The notes under the pieces are model-generated. The model ran no database searches. It was not told the DNA's origin and worked only from the letters and a program-made list of their open reading frames with translations. Below are positions 43,317-52,318 of a DNA stretch of 54,220 nt, one piece after another. The position numbers and the translations under genes are program-made. The stretch comes from JARYLZ01 sp964388275. GTDB taxonomy: Bacteria > Bacteroidota > Ignavibacteria > SZUA-365. How positions within the stretch are numbered: the first letter of the stretch is position 1; the number at the start of each line of letters is the position of its first letter. The stretch covers positions 1 to 54,220 of the forward strand of contig CAYLZD010000029.1 of the NCBI GenBank assembly GCA_964388275.1, read 5' to 3'.

Positions 43317-46300
43317 TCAACGAGCCAGCACGACCGACCTCGCGCGTCGCGCGGTGCCGGCAGACATTATGATGTGATACACTCCGCCCGGCAGATCCTC
43401 CGCGGAAAACCCGCGAGTGTGCGATCCTGCGGGCAGAGTGCCCGCCGGAAGCGTTCTCACGCGCCTCCCCGTGGCGTCGTAGACGGTGAGGGTAACGTAC
43501 TCCTCGCGCGGCAGAGTGAACGAGACGGACGTCGCGTCGGTGAAAGGATTCGGATGCGCTGCATCGAGCGCGATTTCGGACGGGATTTCGCTTCCGATTT
43601 CGAGAACGGAACTGTATGCGAAGGAACCGTCTCGATCCACCATCTTAAGCCTGTAAAGCGCGCGCTTCCCTGTCGGCGGTGCATTGTCCGTAAACATGTA
43701 TTCGATGCCAGTGTCGCTGCCGCCGCTTGCCGGAACGGAGCCGATTTCGCTCCAGACCGCGTCGCTCGGCGTTCGCCTTTCCACAGCGTAGCGCAGACTA
43801 TTGATTTCGGAGAGAGTCCTCCAGCGAAGTTCCACGGACGCTCCCGCGCGTCTACCGGTGAAAGCTTGCAGCTCCACAGGCAGAGGCGAGGCGATGTCTC
43901 CGACCGCGAAAGCACCGAAGCTGCTCACGCCTGCCGCAGAACGCGTGTACGGATTCGTGCCGGAAGCGGCGCCGTACGATGTGATCGTCGTCCACGTGCT
44001 TCCGTCATGCCGGGCGACGGCCGAATTGCTTCGCGTGAACGCGGGCAATTCGACGATCCGATCCCACTGGAATTGCAATGTCGCCGACGAGCCGCCGCTC
44101 GCCGCCTCGCTGATGTGCCAGGTCTTGCCGACCATATTGCTGGTATACGGACTCCCGGACGTGCCGCCCGTCAACACGGCGCCGGATACCCTGGCCCGGA
44201 ATTCGTCGGCGGTGCCGGTGTTGGAGACTGTTACCGGAGAATATCGGACGGCGCTGTCGCCGATCGGGAATAATATGTTTCCGGTGCGGCCGCCACTTCC
44301 GATGTTCGCTTGACGCAGTTCGCCGCTGCCGTCCGTCACTATGAACGAAGCGGCGGAACCGCCTGAAATGGATCCGGCCGGGCCTATGCTCAAATTGTAT
44401 GTCCCGAGGGCCAGCCTGCCCGCTGTCAGGGTAAGCACGCCGCTGATACCGACGTCTCCCGCGAGGCTCAGCCCCGACGCGTTTCCCATAGTCAAACCGC
44501 CAAGGGACGAGGCCGGCACGCCGGCGGGCGCTGTTGCCGCCGCGGGTATAATCACGGTGTCGCCGGCCGTCGGAGTCGCGCAGGGCGAATCCCAGTTGCC
44601 CGCCACACTCCACGCTGTGCTCACGGCGCCTGTCCAGGTCAGAGTTGTCGGATTCGTCGGATACACCGCAACAAGCGCGTCGTCGGCATCCATGCAGCCG
44701 TTTGAATCCGTGACCACGAGCGTGTATGTCGTGCCGGCGCCGGGCGATGCCTTCGGATTCGAGACTATCGCTCTGTTCAATCCGGCGCCCGGCGACCATC
44801 TGTATTGTTTGGCTTGCCAGATGATCTTCGCCAACGGCCTGTTGTACGAAATGAAGGACGCCGCCGCGGAACAGCCGCCGTTGCCGTAGTTGTATGTCAC
44901 CCTGAAACCGGCCAGCGTTTCCACATGCACTCCATATCCGCTGGAGGAGGGCGTGCCCGTGTTGTCGAAACAGGTCTCGACGACAAGATTGCTCCGGCCG
45001 TCCCATAGAAATGCCGAATCCAGGTAAAGCGTGTCCCATCCGGGCTTCGGTGTGTATGAGGCCATGGACAGAACCGGCGTCATTTGTGATCGGAATCCCG
45101 AACTAAGACTAGTGTCCGATGTGTTCTTGAGGGACATCTGAAATCCGGACATCGGCTTCGTCGAGGATACGGAGCTGATTTGGAACGCTATCGCGGTAAT
45201 GTATCCCTTCCGCAATCCGGCGGCGAAAAGTTCGTCCGCATCGTACATCATCTGCGCCCTCTGATCCTCCGCGTTCGTCCGGAAAGGATATGATGCCGTG
45301 CTGCCGGTGCTGCTGCCGACCGTGGTCAGCGAATCAGCGCTCGCGGCGCCGATGCCGACGCTGTCCCCGGCGCAGATGCTCTTGTCCGCTCCAGCCGTAG
45401 CCGTGGGCGGCGTGTTCACCGTGATCGTCACGGTGTCGCTCTGTGTCAGGCATGTGCCGTTTGTGACGGTCACGATGTATGACGTGGTGCTTCCCGGCGA
45501 AACGGTTTTCGTGGGCAGCGTGTCTCCGGGTCCCGTGTTCCAGGCGTAAGTGATGCCTCCGTATGCCCTGAGTGTCACCGGATTTCCCGAGCATATCGCG
45601 GTGTTTTCGCCGGCATAAGCTCTGATCGGCTTCATTCCCCCGAGCGAGCAGACCGGGACGTTGATGCTGCGCCGCAGCACGTTGTTGGCGGCGGCGGTAT
45701 CGTTGGTGGATAGCGCCCGTTTGGTCGCGCCATTGGCAATGGAATAATGCATGACGGCGGAGCTGTTTATCACGTGGGCGAGCTGATGGCCGTGTCCGAG
45801 TTCGTGCAGGGCCACGGATTCGAAATCGTACTGCGATCCGCCCGGCGAACCAGTGCCGTAATACCAGTTCACGCCGTCGTCGAAGACTATATCCAGTTCG
45901 GTGACGCATGCAGCAGTATCGGAGCTGCAGGCCACGACGGAATAATAGGATGTGCATCTGCCCAGCACGCCGGCCGGGAGTTCGCTGCCGTTGTCGAAAC
46001 GGATGATGGATATCCCGTCAAGTCCCACGCTGTCGACGTCTGTGATGGGTCCCAGATCCCAGTGTATGCCGCCCAGGTGTCCGGTACCGCAGCGCCAGTT
46101 CTTGAATGCCCTGAGAAAAGCGTTTTTCGCCGATGTGAATCCGTCGAAATCCTCATTCATGCTCCATGTCAGGCCGCCGTTCGGATTCAGCTCGATGAAT
46201 CGCGTGGGGCGCTGACGCCCTCCCGCAGTGACGTTCAGCAAAGCGTAGGGTATGGTAAGAGTGGCCGCGCTCACTCCCGTATCGGGATCGCTGTTTATTA

Positions 46301-47144
46301 CGCGCACGGCGCCGCTTCCCGCTTTGGTGGGGATGTACGTTTGAATGGAGGCATTGCCCCAGGATATGTACTGAGATGCCGCGGGCGCTATCCAGGATGC
46401 TCCGCCGTCGTCTGCGTTGCGGAATTGAACCATTCCCGTGTCGCGCGTTGCGTTGAAATTGTTGCCGGTGACGGTTACCGCGCTGTCGGTCCCCGCGCTG
46501 CGCGACGACGGGGCGAAGGACGCGATCGTCGGTTTCGCCTGCACTCTGTTCCCTTTCAAGCGGCCACCCGCGGCGCCGAACAGATTCAACGGAGAGATTT
46601 CTCGGTATGCTTGTCCTGTTCGCTGCATAATCGCATCGTAGAGATCGGGATCAAAACGTTCCCACGACAGAAACGGGCTGCCCGCGCTTCCTCCGCGGTC
46701 GTATCTTACGAATCCCTGCAAACTGCCGTATGCCTGCACGTGCAACTCGCTGTCTGTTTTTCTGGGAGAGGCGACACGAGCCCTCTCGCAGAAGAAAAGC
46801 CCGGCATCGCCCGGCTGCAATTCCAGCGTTTCCGAAAAATGGATTATGATATCTCCCGCTTCTCCTCCTTCGGTGATCAAATCCACCGCAGTGCCTTTGA
46901 AAGTTCCCTTGAAAACCTTCGTCACCTGCACGAGATTGGTTGTATAAATCATGGCGCCGGTTGCGCTTCGGAACGAATACCGCTCCGTCACCCTGCCTTC
47001 CAGAATCCATTCGGCGTTTTCAACCCGTTCATCCAGTGATAGTTCTCGCAATTGAGCCTGCACAGCTTCCCCGGTGATCATGCTTATCACAGGAAAAATG
47101 CAGTAATACGACACCTTCATCAGCCTGCTCAAGCGGCTACCCAT
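43317..47144 (-). CDS. matrixin-like metalloprotease with TIG and T9SS domains
   Basis: 1275 residues from the ATG at 47144, which has GGAGGG four bases upstream; the open frame reaches 47240. After the leader (YYCIFPVISMITGEAVQA) a domain of about 170 residues precedes an IPT/TIG beta-sandwich (about 205-300, PTIASFAPSSRSAGTDSAVTV). The metzincin active site is H447-E-L-G-H451-G-H-Q-L-A-H457 with a Met-turn SSAVMHYS at 465, so it binds zinc through HExxHxxxxxH. Then come Ig-like repeats (SICAGDSVGI, GTTYTLVVTDSNGC), a long beta region, a FnIII-like part and a T9SS sorting domain (AAHPNPFTDATSVSFTL to SVVLAR). It should be secreted to the surface and cleave proteins outside the cell. The target is unknown. 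Confidence 0.87.
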   Translation of the reverse strand: MGSRLSRLMKVSYYCIFPVISMITGEAVQAQLRELSLDERVENAEWILEGRVTERYSFRSATGAMIYTTNLVQVTKVFKGTFKGTAVDLITEGGEAGDIIIHFSETLELQPGDAGLFFCERARVASPRKTDSELHVQAYGSLQGFVRYDRGGSAGSPFLSWERFDPDLYDAIMQRTGQAYREISPLNLFGAAGGRLKGNRVQAKPTIASFAPSSRSAGTDSAVTVTGNNFNATRDTGMVQFRNADDGGASWIAPAASQYISWGNASIQTYIPTKAGSGAVRVINSDPDTGVSAATLTIPYALLNVTAGGRQRPTRFIELNPNGGLTWSMNEDFDGFTSAKNAFLRAFKNWRCGTGHLGGIHWDLGPITDVDSVGLDGISIIRFDNGSELPAGVLGRCTSYYSVVACSSDTAACVTELDIVFDDGVNWYYGTGSPGGSQYDFESVALHELGHGHQLAHVINSSAVMHYSIANGATKRALSTNDTAAANNVLRRSINVPVCSLGGMKPIRAYAGENTAICSGNPVTLRAYGGITYAWNTGPGDTLPTKTVSPGSTTSYIVTVTNGTCLTQSDTVTITVNTPPTATAGADKSICAGDSVGIGAASADSLTTVGSSTGSTASYPFRTNAEDQRAQMMYDADELFAAGLRKGYITAIAFQISSVSSTKPMSGFQMSLKNTSDTSLSSGFRSQMTPVLSMASYTPKPGWDTLYLDSAFLWDGRSNLVVETCFDNTGTPSSSGYGVHVETLAGFRVTYNYGNGGCSAAASFISYNRPLAKIIWQAKQYRWSPGAGLNRAIVSNPKASPGAGTTYTLVVTDSNGCMDADDALVAVYPTNPTTLTWTGAVSTAWSVAGNWDSPCATPTAGDTVIIPAAATAPAGVPASSLGGLTMGNASGLSLAGDVGISGVLTLTAGRLALGTYNLSIGPAGSISGGSAASFIVTDGSGELRQANIGSGGRTGNILFPIGDSAVRYSPVTVSNTGTADEFRARVSGAVLTGGTSGSPYTSNMVGKTWHISEAASGGSSATLQFQWDRIVELPAFTRSNSAVARHDGSTWTTITSYGAASGTNPYTRSAAGVSSFGAFAVGDIASPLPVELQAFTGRRAGASVELRWRTLSEINSLRYAVERRTPSDAVWSEIGSVPASGGSDTGIEYMFTDNAPPTGKRALYRLKMVDRDGSFAYSSVLEIGSEIPSEIALDAAHPNPFTDATSVSFTLPREEYVTLTVYDATGRRVRTLPAGTLPAGSHTRGFSAEDLPGGVYHIIMSAGTARRARSVVLAR

Positions 47145-47408
47145 CCATCCCTCCATGCGGAAAATGTGTGAAACAAGTGATTGACCCGGCTTGCGCTCGG
47201 ACTGTAAGCTCAAACTCTGCAAAGAGTTGGAATAATCCAAGAATAAACCGCTCGAAGTCTTGTTAATTTTTCACAAGCACGTTGTGATTTGCTGTTCTTG
47301 TTCCGGTTTGAGAATTTCCGGTTGTCGTCACTCGTCGAAATCGTCCATGGCCGCCATTGCTGCCGTCGATTAATTATTACGGCGCGAACGCGGTGGATTG
47401 CCTTCATC

Positions 47409-47972
47409 TCAGAGAATCCGCAATGGCACGTCGGTGTTTATATCCGTGTCGAACACCGCGTCGCTCTTGTTGCCGCTGTCGAAATGACGAAGCGCCACGT
47501 TCAAGACGCCTGCCGCCGCTGTCCCCGCCGTGACGGTCACTCTGAAGGTGAGGCCCACATCAATTCCTTTGGAATCCTTGTCCTTGTCCGTTATCAGAAT
47601 CCGCGTCTCATCGACTCCGCGCAGCGGCGTGTATATGAACAGGTGATAGTCCTTTTCCTTGCGGATGTCTTCCGTGACGTCCGCCGGCACCGCCTTCGAT
47701 TCGTCGAGCAGTGTGACGGTTGCCGAGTAAGAGAAGCCGCCCTCGAGTTCCAGAATCCCTTCTTCGCGAGGCTTGCCCTTTACTACCGTCGTGTCTCTTA
47801 CAAGAGCCGATGTTTTCACCATCGTGGGATTGCCGGACGGGTCCAGCTTGACGCATTCGATCCTGATGGTCGTGGCAGGATCGTGTTCATGGTCGACGGG
47901 CGGCGCGGTTGGATCGCCCTCGTCGCACGCGAACAGCAGAAGCGCTGGCAAAAATGTGAATAGTGCTCGCAT
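47409..47972 (-). CDS. lipoprotein of a metal-uptake-type locus
   Basis: 187 residues from the ATG at 47972 (MRALFTFL); an ATG at 47996 adds eight residues and is possible. The leader ends in LLLFAC followed by DEGDP, a lipobox. The start of the mature part is DHEHDP, a small His/Asp patch that could bind metal. The rest (RIECVKLDPSGNPTMV, GGFSYSATVTLLDESK, ITDKDKDSKGIDVGLTFRV) follows the layout of a lipoprotein family that lies beside ZnuD-like TonB receptors in Bacteroidota. It is 39 bases after the receptor's minus-strand stop and so is probably in the same operon. Likely role: binding a metal complex at the outer membrane (inference). Confidence 0.65.
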   Translation of the reverse strand: MRALFTFLPALLLFACDEGDPTAPPVDHEHDPATTIRIECVKLDPSGNPTMVKTSALVRDTTVVKGKPREEGILELEGGFSYSATVTLLDESKAVPADVTEDIRKEKDYHLFIYTPLRGVDETRILITDKDKDSKGIDVGLTFRVTVTAGTAAAGVLNVALRHFDSGNKSDAVFDTDINTDVPLRIL

Positions 47973-48035
47973 CGGTCTTGAGTGAAATGAGCGCATGATT
48001 GTCTCGGATTTGAATGATGAAAAGTGAAATGCCGC

Positions 48036-50432
48036 TCATTCGACTCCGCCGGAATGCACCGCATCGCTGTTCGCGCTTTCGAAAGGAACGCGAATGCGAA
48101 GTATCAGGTCCCGCCCCGGATCGTCGATGTAGTAGCGGAAGCGGCTCAGATAGTCTCTATAACTTTCATTCAGGATGTTCTTTATGCTGATGCTCAGATC
48201 GATGTCAGTCCCGAGTATGTCCATTATCGCTCCGATCTCGGCGTCTATCAGAACGTAACCGGGCGGGGGAGGGAGGTAATCCACATCGGCCGGGACTTCC
48301 GTCTGCCGATTCACCAGCAGCGACGCAATCTCCATGTATGGATCCTTGAAAACTCCCGTCCGGGGGAGATGAAAGTGCTGCGCAATGCGCAGGCGGTCAG
48401 CCGGGATCAGGAAAAGCGGACTGCCGTCCGAGGAATTCTTCCCGCGGACAATGGATGCGCTCAGCTCGGCACGATACCAATGAAAGAAGGAATACGCGGC
48501 CGTCGTCTCCAACCCCCTCATCACTGCGTCAGCTTGCCTGTAACGGATGGTGGGAAACATGCCTCTCAGAGTGAGCGTCGGCTGCGGATCGGGAAAGATC
48601 GAAATGAAATCCTCGAACTCCGCTGTCCAGGCCGATAACTCCAGCTTTGCCTTGATGCTCTCGTAGCGCAATGTCAAATCAGCGGTCAAAGCTCTTTCCG
48701 GACGGAGAGACGGATCACCGATTTCGTACTGCGCGGTGCCGTGATGCACGCCGTCGCTGTATAACTCGTTGACGCCCGGCGGGCGCCATGCCGTGGACAA
48801 GGCTATTGAGGCGGAGAAATCCTCCGTCAGTACTATTCGCGCGCCCAGAACTCCCGAGATTCCCGCATTCGTGATGGTGCGGTCCGGAATGTTTTTCTGC
48901 ACGTAGCGGTATACGCGTGTCTCCGCGCCGTCCAACCGTCCTCCGGCTTCAAAAGTCCAGCGTCCGGACGATAACTCTTCCCGCGCGTACACTCCGGCCA
49001 TGTGCAGGCGGTAATTCGGGATCAGGAAAGATAGACTCTGGCCGATATTGGTTTGCCGGCTTGCACTTATTCCCAGGGCGCCTGTCAGCCCTGCAAGAGG
49101 ATGGTGTTTGAATGAAAGATCGCCAGAATAGGTTGTCAACGTCAGATCGAAAGCCGGGAGCGTGGCCGTCGCCGTGGAATCGAACCAGCGTTTGTGAACA
49201 TCGAATTCCTGCCGGTGATTGACCTGTCTCGATAACTGCAAACGTGCCGAGCCGATCCCCCTGATGGAATAATCGGCAGTGACCGTGCTTACATCATGAC
49301 TGATGTTCTGTTTGGGCGGAGCGATGCTCCAGGTGAATTGATATTCCACGGGAGGCCGTCCGAGGGTTATTGCCCGCGTCAGGTCGTCGTAATTCCCGAG
49401 ATGAGAGCCGCGGTAAATGCCGAGCTCCGTCTCGAAGCGGCGCTGCGAAAGTTCGAGCGCCAGTGGTCCGATGCGATATTCGCCCCCGGCCGAGGCATTC
49501 CACTCGAAGAAACCGGAGTTGCCGATTACGTAATCGGATGTCCGCGCATCACCGGCCCTTCTCACGCCCGCGTGCAGACGCCAGGCGAAGGCGGGCAGCG
49601 CGGCGTGCCTGCCGTCGGCATGCACCGAAGCCGCTCCCTGCATGTTGTTGAGGAACCCGTTCAAAGCTACATCGCCTTGAATGCCGAATCCGCTTGGATA
49701 CGCGCCCGGTTCTATCCTTATGACGCCGCCCAAAGCGCCCGGGCCGTATTCTATGCCTGCCGCGCCCTTCAGAATCTCGATGCGCTCGGCGTCGAATGGA
49801 TCTATCTCGGGCGCATGCTCGCCGCCCCATTGTTGCCCTTCCTGCGCCACCCCGGCGTTGATCACTTTCACGCGCTGGCTGTGCAGTCCGCGTATCACGG
49901 GTTTGGCGATCGACGGACCTGTTTGCAGCAAAGCCAAACCGGGCACGTTTTCGAGTGTCTCGCCAAGTGTCTGTCCGCGCACCCGGTTGAGTTCCGAAGG
50001 GGTAAGCACCGTCACAGGTTGCACGGAAGACTTCTCCCTGTACGAGGCAGCGTCGCCCAGCACGCTGATTTCCGGCAAGCTCACCGACTCCGGATGCAGC
50101 TCTATCGTCATCGATATATCCTTGTCGAGATGCAGGGCTATACGTTTCTCGGAATACCCGATGAAACGTACCACAACCAGATAATCGCCTCGAACGAGCC
50201 CCTTCAGAGAGAATCCCCCGTCGGTCTGTGAAAAAGTGCCGGCGCCCTTGTCTTGTATCATGATCGTCGCACCTACAAGCCGCTCGCGAGTGGCCGCATC
50301 CACCACGATACCCGAAAATTCGGGCATGCCGGGCGGCGGGGCCGCCGCAAGCTCCCGGTTGGATGCCGTAAGCGCGGCAATGAGCAGAAGGATCAATACC
50401 GGCGGTTTTCTTATCTTTTTAATAACACACAT
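48036..50432 (-). CDS. TonB-dependent outer-membrane receptor (ZnuD-like)
   Basis: 798 residues. A signal peptide (PVLILLLIAALTASNRELAA) precedes a carboxypeptidase-regulatory-like domain (about 38-115, FSGIVVDAATRERLVGATIM), a TonB-box/plug region (ETLENVPGLALLQTGPSIA, then RGLHSQRVKVINAGVAQEGQ and GGEHAPEIDPFDAERIEILK) and a 22-strand-type barrel that ends in a strand (LRIRVPFES). The plug phrase QQWGGEHAPEIDPFDAERIE is characteristic of zinc/heme-type ZnuD receptors. Import is powered by TonB-ExbBD. Context (His/Cys-rich small protein upstream, His-containing lipoprotein downstream) supports a metal or metallophore ligand; the exact metal is not shown. Confidence 0.9.
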   Translation of the reverse strand: MCVIKKIRKPPVLILLLIAALTASNRELAAAPPPGMPEFSGIVVDAATRERLVGATIMIQDKGAGTFSQTDGGFSLKGLVRGDYLVVVRFIGYSEKRIALHLDKDISMTIELHPESVSLPEISVLGDAASYREKSSVQPVTVLTPSELNRVRGQTLGETLENVPGLALLQTGPSIAKPVIRGLHSQRVKVINAGVAQEGQQWGGEHAPEIDPFDAERIEILKGAAGIEYGPGALGGVIRIEPGAYPSGFGIQGDVALNGFLNNMQGAASVHADGRHAALPAFAWRLHAGVRRAGDARTSDYVIGNSGFFEWNASAGGEYRIGPLALELSQRRFETELGIYRGSHLGNYDDLTRAITLGRPPVEYQFTWSIAPPKQNISHDVSTVTADYSIRGIGSARLQLSRQVNHRQEFDVHKRWFDSTATATLPAFDLTLTTYSGDLSFKHHPLAGLTGALGISASRQTNIGQSLSFLIPNYRLHMAGVYAREELSSGRWTFEAGGRLDGAETRVYRYVQKNIPDRTITNAGISGVLGARIVLTEDFSASIALSTAWRPPGVNELYSDGVHHGTAQYEIGDPSLRPERALTADLTLRYESIKAKLELSAWTAEFEDFISIFPDPQPTLTLRGMFPTIRYRQADAVMRGLETTAAYSFFHWYRAELSASIVRGKNSSDGSPLFLIPADRLRIAQHFHLPRTGVFKDPYMEIASLLVNRQTEVPADVDYLPPPPGYVLIDAEIGAIMDILGTDIDLSISIKNILNESYRDYLSRFRYYIDDPGRDLILRIRVPFESANSDAVHSGGVE

Positions 50433-50577
50433 TGGGTCTTTCCGGCGCTATTCGTGGAAAAATATCAGGCTGTACCAGCCCGATACCGCATCCGATCCCG
50501 GAAACGATCTACGGAACGCGATACTCCTCTGTTTGATCGAAAGCCCGCACCCCGCGGCAGAGGTGCGCAGGATACCG

Positions 50578-50916
50578 TCAGAGTTTTTCTGCGTATGGCG
50601 GGGCGCGGGAGGAGGAAGAATCGTGCGACAGGGGTGGGGAAAAACGGCATACCTCCACACAGCAGCTCGCGATGGACGGAAGTTCTCCAGGCCGGGAGGC
50701 AACGGCCGCGGCTTCGGCTACTGTCGATGAACGCGCTATGCATAACCTGCAATACGATGCATCCTCTCTGTGATGATCAATATCGGCGCATGCGTGTGCC
50801 ACGGAGCATGACCGCTGTTCCGTCTGATGAAAATGCGGAAGCCCCGCTGATAATAGCAGCAACTGGCCGGCCAGGACCGGCATGGATATGATCGTATTGA
50901 ATCTTTTGGAGCGCAC
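50578..50916 (-). CDS. small His/Cys-rich envelope protein of the metal locus
   Basis: 112 residues starting with GTG at 50916; an ATG 11 codons later is possible but leaves no basic n-region. After a hydrophobic leader (ISMPVLAGQLLLLSAGL) there is PHFHQTEQRSCSV, ACADIDHHRED and YCRLC, then a Cys pair in SCCVEVC. This arrangement of His pairs and CxxC is like small DUF2946-type proteins that sit beside metal receptors in this group. The family's function is not established; metal binding at the periplasmic face is plausible. It lies 145 bases upstream of the TonB receptor on the same strand and is divergent from the ABC permease. Confidence 0.55.
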   Translation of the reverse strand: MRSKRFNTIISMPVLAGQLLLLSAGLPHFHQTEQRSCSVAHACADIDHHREDASYCRLCIARSSTVAEAAAVASRPGELPSIASCCVEVCRFSPPLSHDSSSSRAPPYAEKL

Positions 50917-51016
50917 GATTGCAGCCCGAAAATATCAAATGCAGCTCTGCAAGGCAAACGGCAGAGAATTTTCACGAAAGAGTTGTATTTTTCAATAACT
51001 TCTCATTCCGAACAGC

Positions 51017-52252
51017 ATGAAGACCATCGACTTCAAAGAAACGGTAGGCATGGCGCTCGCGGCGCTCAAATCCAACAAGCTGCGCGCCGCTCTCACTCTC
51101 CTCGGAGTCGTGATAGGGGTGTTCTCCTTCATCGGCGTCATGACCGGAATCAGCGTGCTGCAGGACACTATCGTGTCTAGCTTCAACATACTCGGTTCCA
51201 ACACGCTCAATGTGCAGAAGTATCCCGCGATCCAGCACGGTCCCGATACACGTATGAAGTACCGCAACCGCAAGGACATCACGGTGGAGCAGGGGATGTA
51301 CGTCCGCGAACGCGCCCTGCTCGCGACACATGTCTGCATACAGGTGGCGCATTGGCCCGTGCAGCTTTCATACCGCAACAGGAAGACGAATCCCGATATC
51401 GCGGTCGACGGCACCACTCCTGAAATCCTGTTTACCGAGAACCGGGCCATCGCCGAAGGCAGGATGTTCTCCGAGCAGGATATGAGCATCAACCGCAGGG
51501 TCGCCGTCATCGGCCCGGGCATAGTGCGCTTCCTGTTTCCGAGCGAGGATCCGCTGGGCAAATCCATTCGCATATCGAACAGCGAGTATACCGTGGTCGG
51601 CGTGACCGAGACCAAGGGCGGGCTGTTCGGCGGCCAGATGGACAACTTCGTCGCCATACCCTTGACCACCTTTTTGACGCAATTCGGCAAGACACGCTGG
51701 GTCGGCATACAGGCGAAATCGGCAGATCAGTCCTCTTACGAGGCGATGACGGACGAAGTGATCGGTCTCCTGCGGGCTGTCAGGAAAGTGCCTCCCGGGG
51801 AGGACAACGATTTCGAAGTGGTTTCGAACGAAACGCTCATTTCCGAAGTCAACGGCATGACCTCGCTTATCCGTGTCGGCACCGGCGCCTTGTCGGCGAT
51901 AGCCCTGCTCGCCGCCGGCATCGGTATAATGAACATCATGCTGGTTTCGGTCACCGAGCGAACACGCGAAATCGGGGTCCGAAAGGCTGTCGGCGCCACC
52001 CGCAGCAGCATACTCAGGCAGTTTCTCATCGAAGCCATGGTAATATGCCAGCTTGGCGGCCTGATCGGCATATTGATAGGAATCGGAGGGGGAAATCTCG
52101 TCGCCCTGTTGCTCGAGATACCGCCCGTCCTCCCGGTAGGTTGGGCTTTGCTTGGACTGCTCGTGACTTCCCTGATCGGCGTGCTGTTCGGCGTTTACCC
52201 CGCATGGAAAGCCGCAAATCTGGATCCTATCGACGCGCTGAGGTATGAGTGA
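51017..52252 (+). CDS. MacB-type ABC transporter permease
   Basis: 411 residues. One TM helix near the N-terminus (RAALTLLGVVIGVFSFIGV) is followed by a periplasmic MacB-PCD domain (about 40-270, INRRVAVIGPGIVRFLFPSE, GGQMDNFVAIPLTTF) and three C-terminal TM helices (ALSAIALLAAGIGIMNIML, GGLIGILIGIGGGNLVALL, WALLGLLVTSLIGVLFGVYP). The segment RTREIGVRKAVGATRSSIL is the coupling helix to the ATPase. This is the FtsX/MacB fold that transmits force for efflux or lipoprotein handling. The ATPase and membrane-fusion genes are not adjacent, so the partners are elsewhere. It is divergent from the metal locus. Confidence 0.88.
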   Translation: MKTIDFKETVGMALAALKSNKLRAALTLLGVVIGVFSFIGVMTGISVLQDTIVSSFNILGSNTLNVQKYPAIQHGPDTRMKYRNRKDITVEQGMYVRERALLATHVCIQVAHWPVQLSYRNRKTNPDIAVDGTTPEILFTENRAIAEGRMFSEQDMSINRRVAVIGPGIVRFLFPSEDPLGKSIRISNSEYTVVGVTETKGGLFGGQMDNFVAIPLTTFLTQFGKTRWVGIQAKSADQSSYEAMTDEVIGLLRAVRKVPPGEDNDFEVVSNETLISEVNGMTSLIRVGTGALSAIALLAAGIGIMNIMLVSVTERTREIGVRKAVGATRSSILRQFLIEAMVICQLGGLIGILIGIGGGNLVALLLEIPPVLPVGWALLGLLVTSLIGVLFGVYPAWKAANLDPIDALRYE

Positions 52253-52318
52253 ATCATGAATCATGGATGATGATATAGCACCTTCACTTCCACCTTCACC
52301 CTTTTATTCTACAGAACA

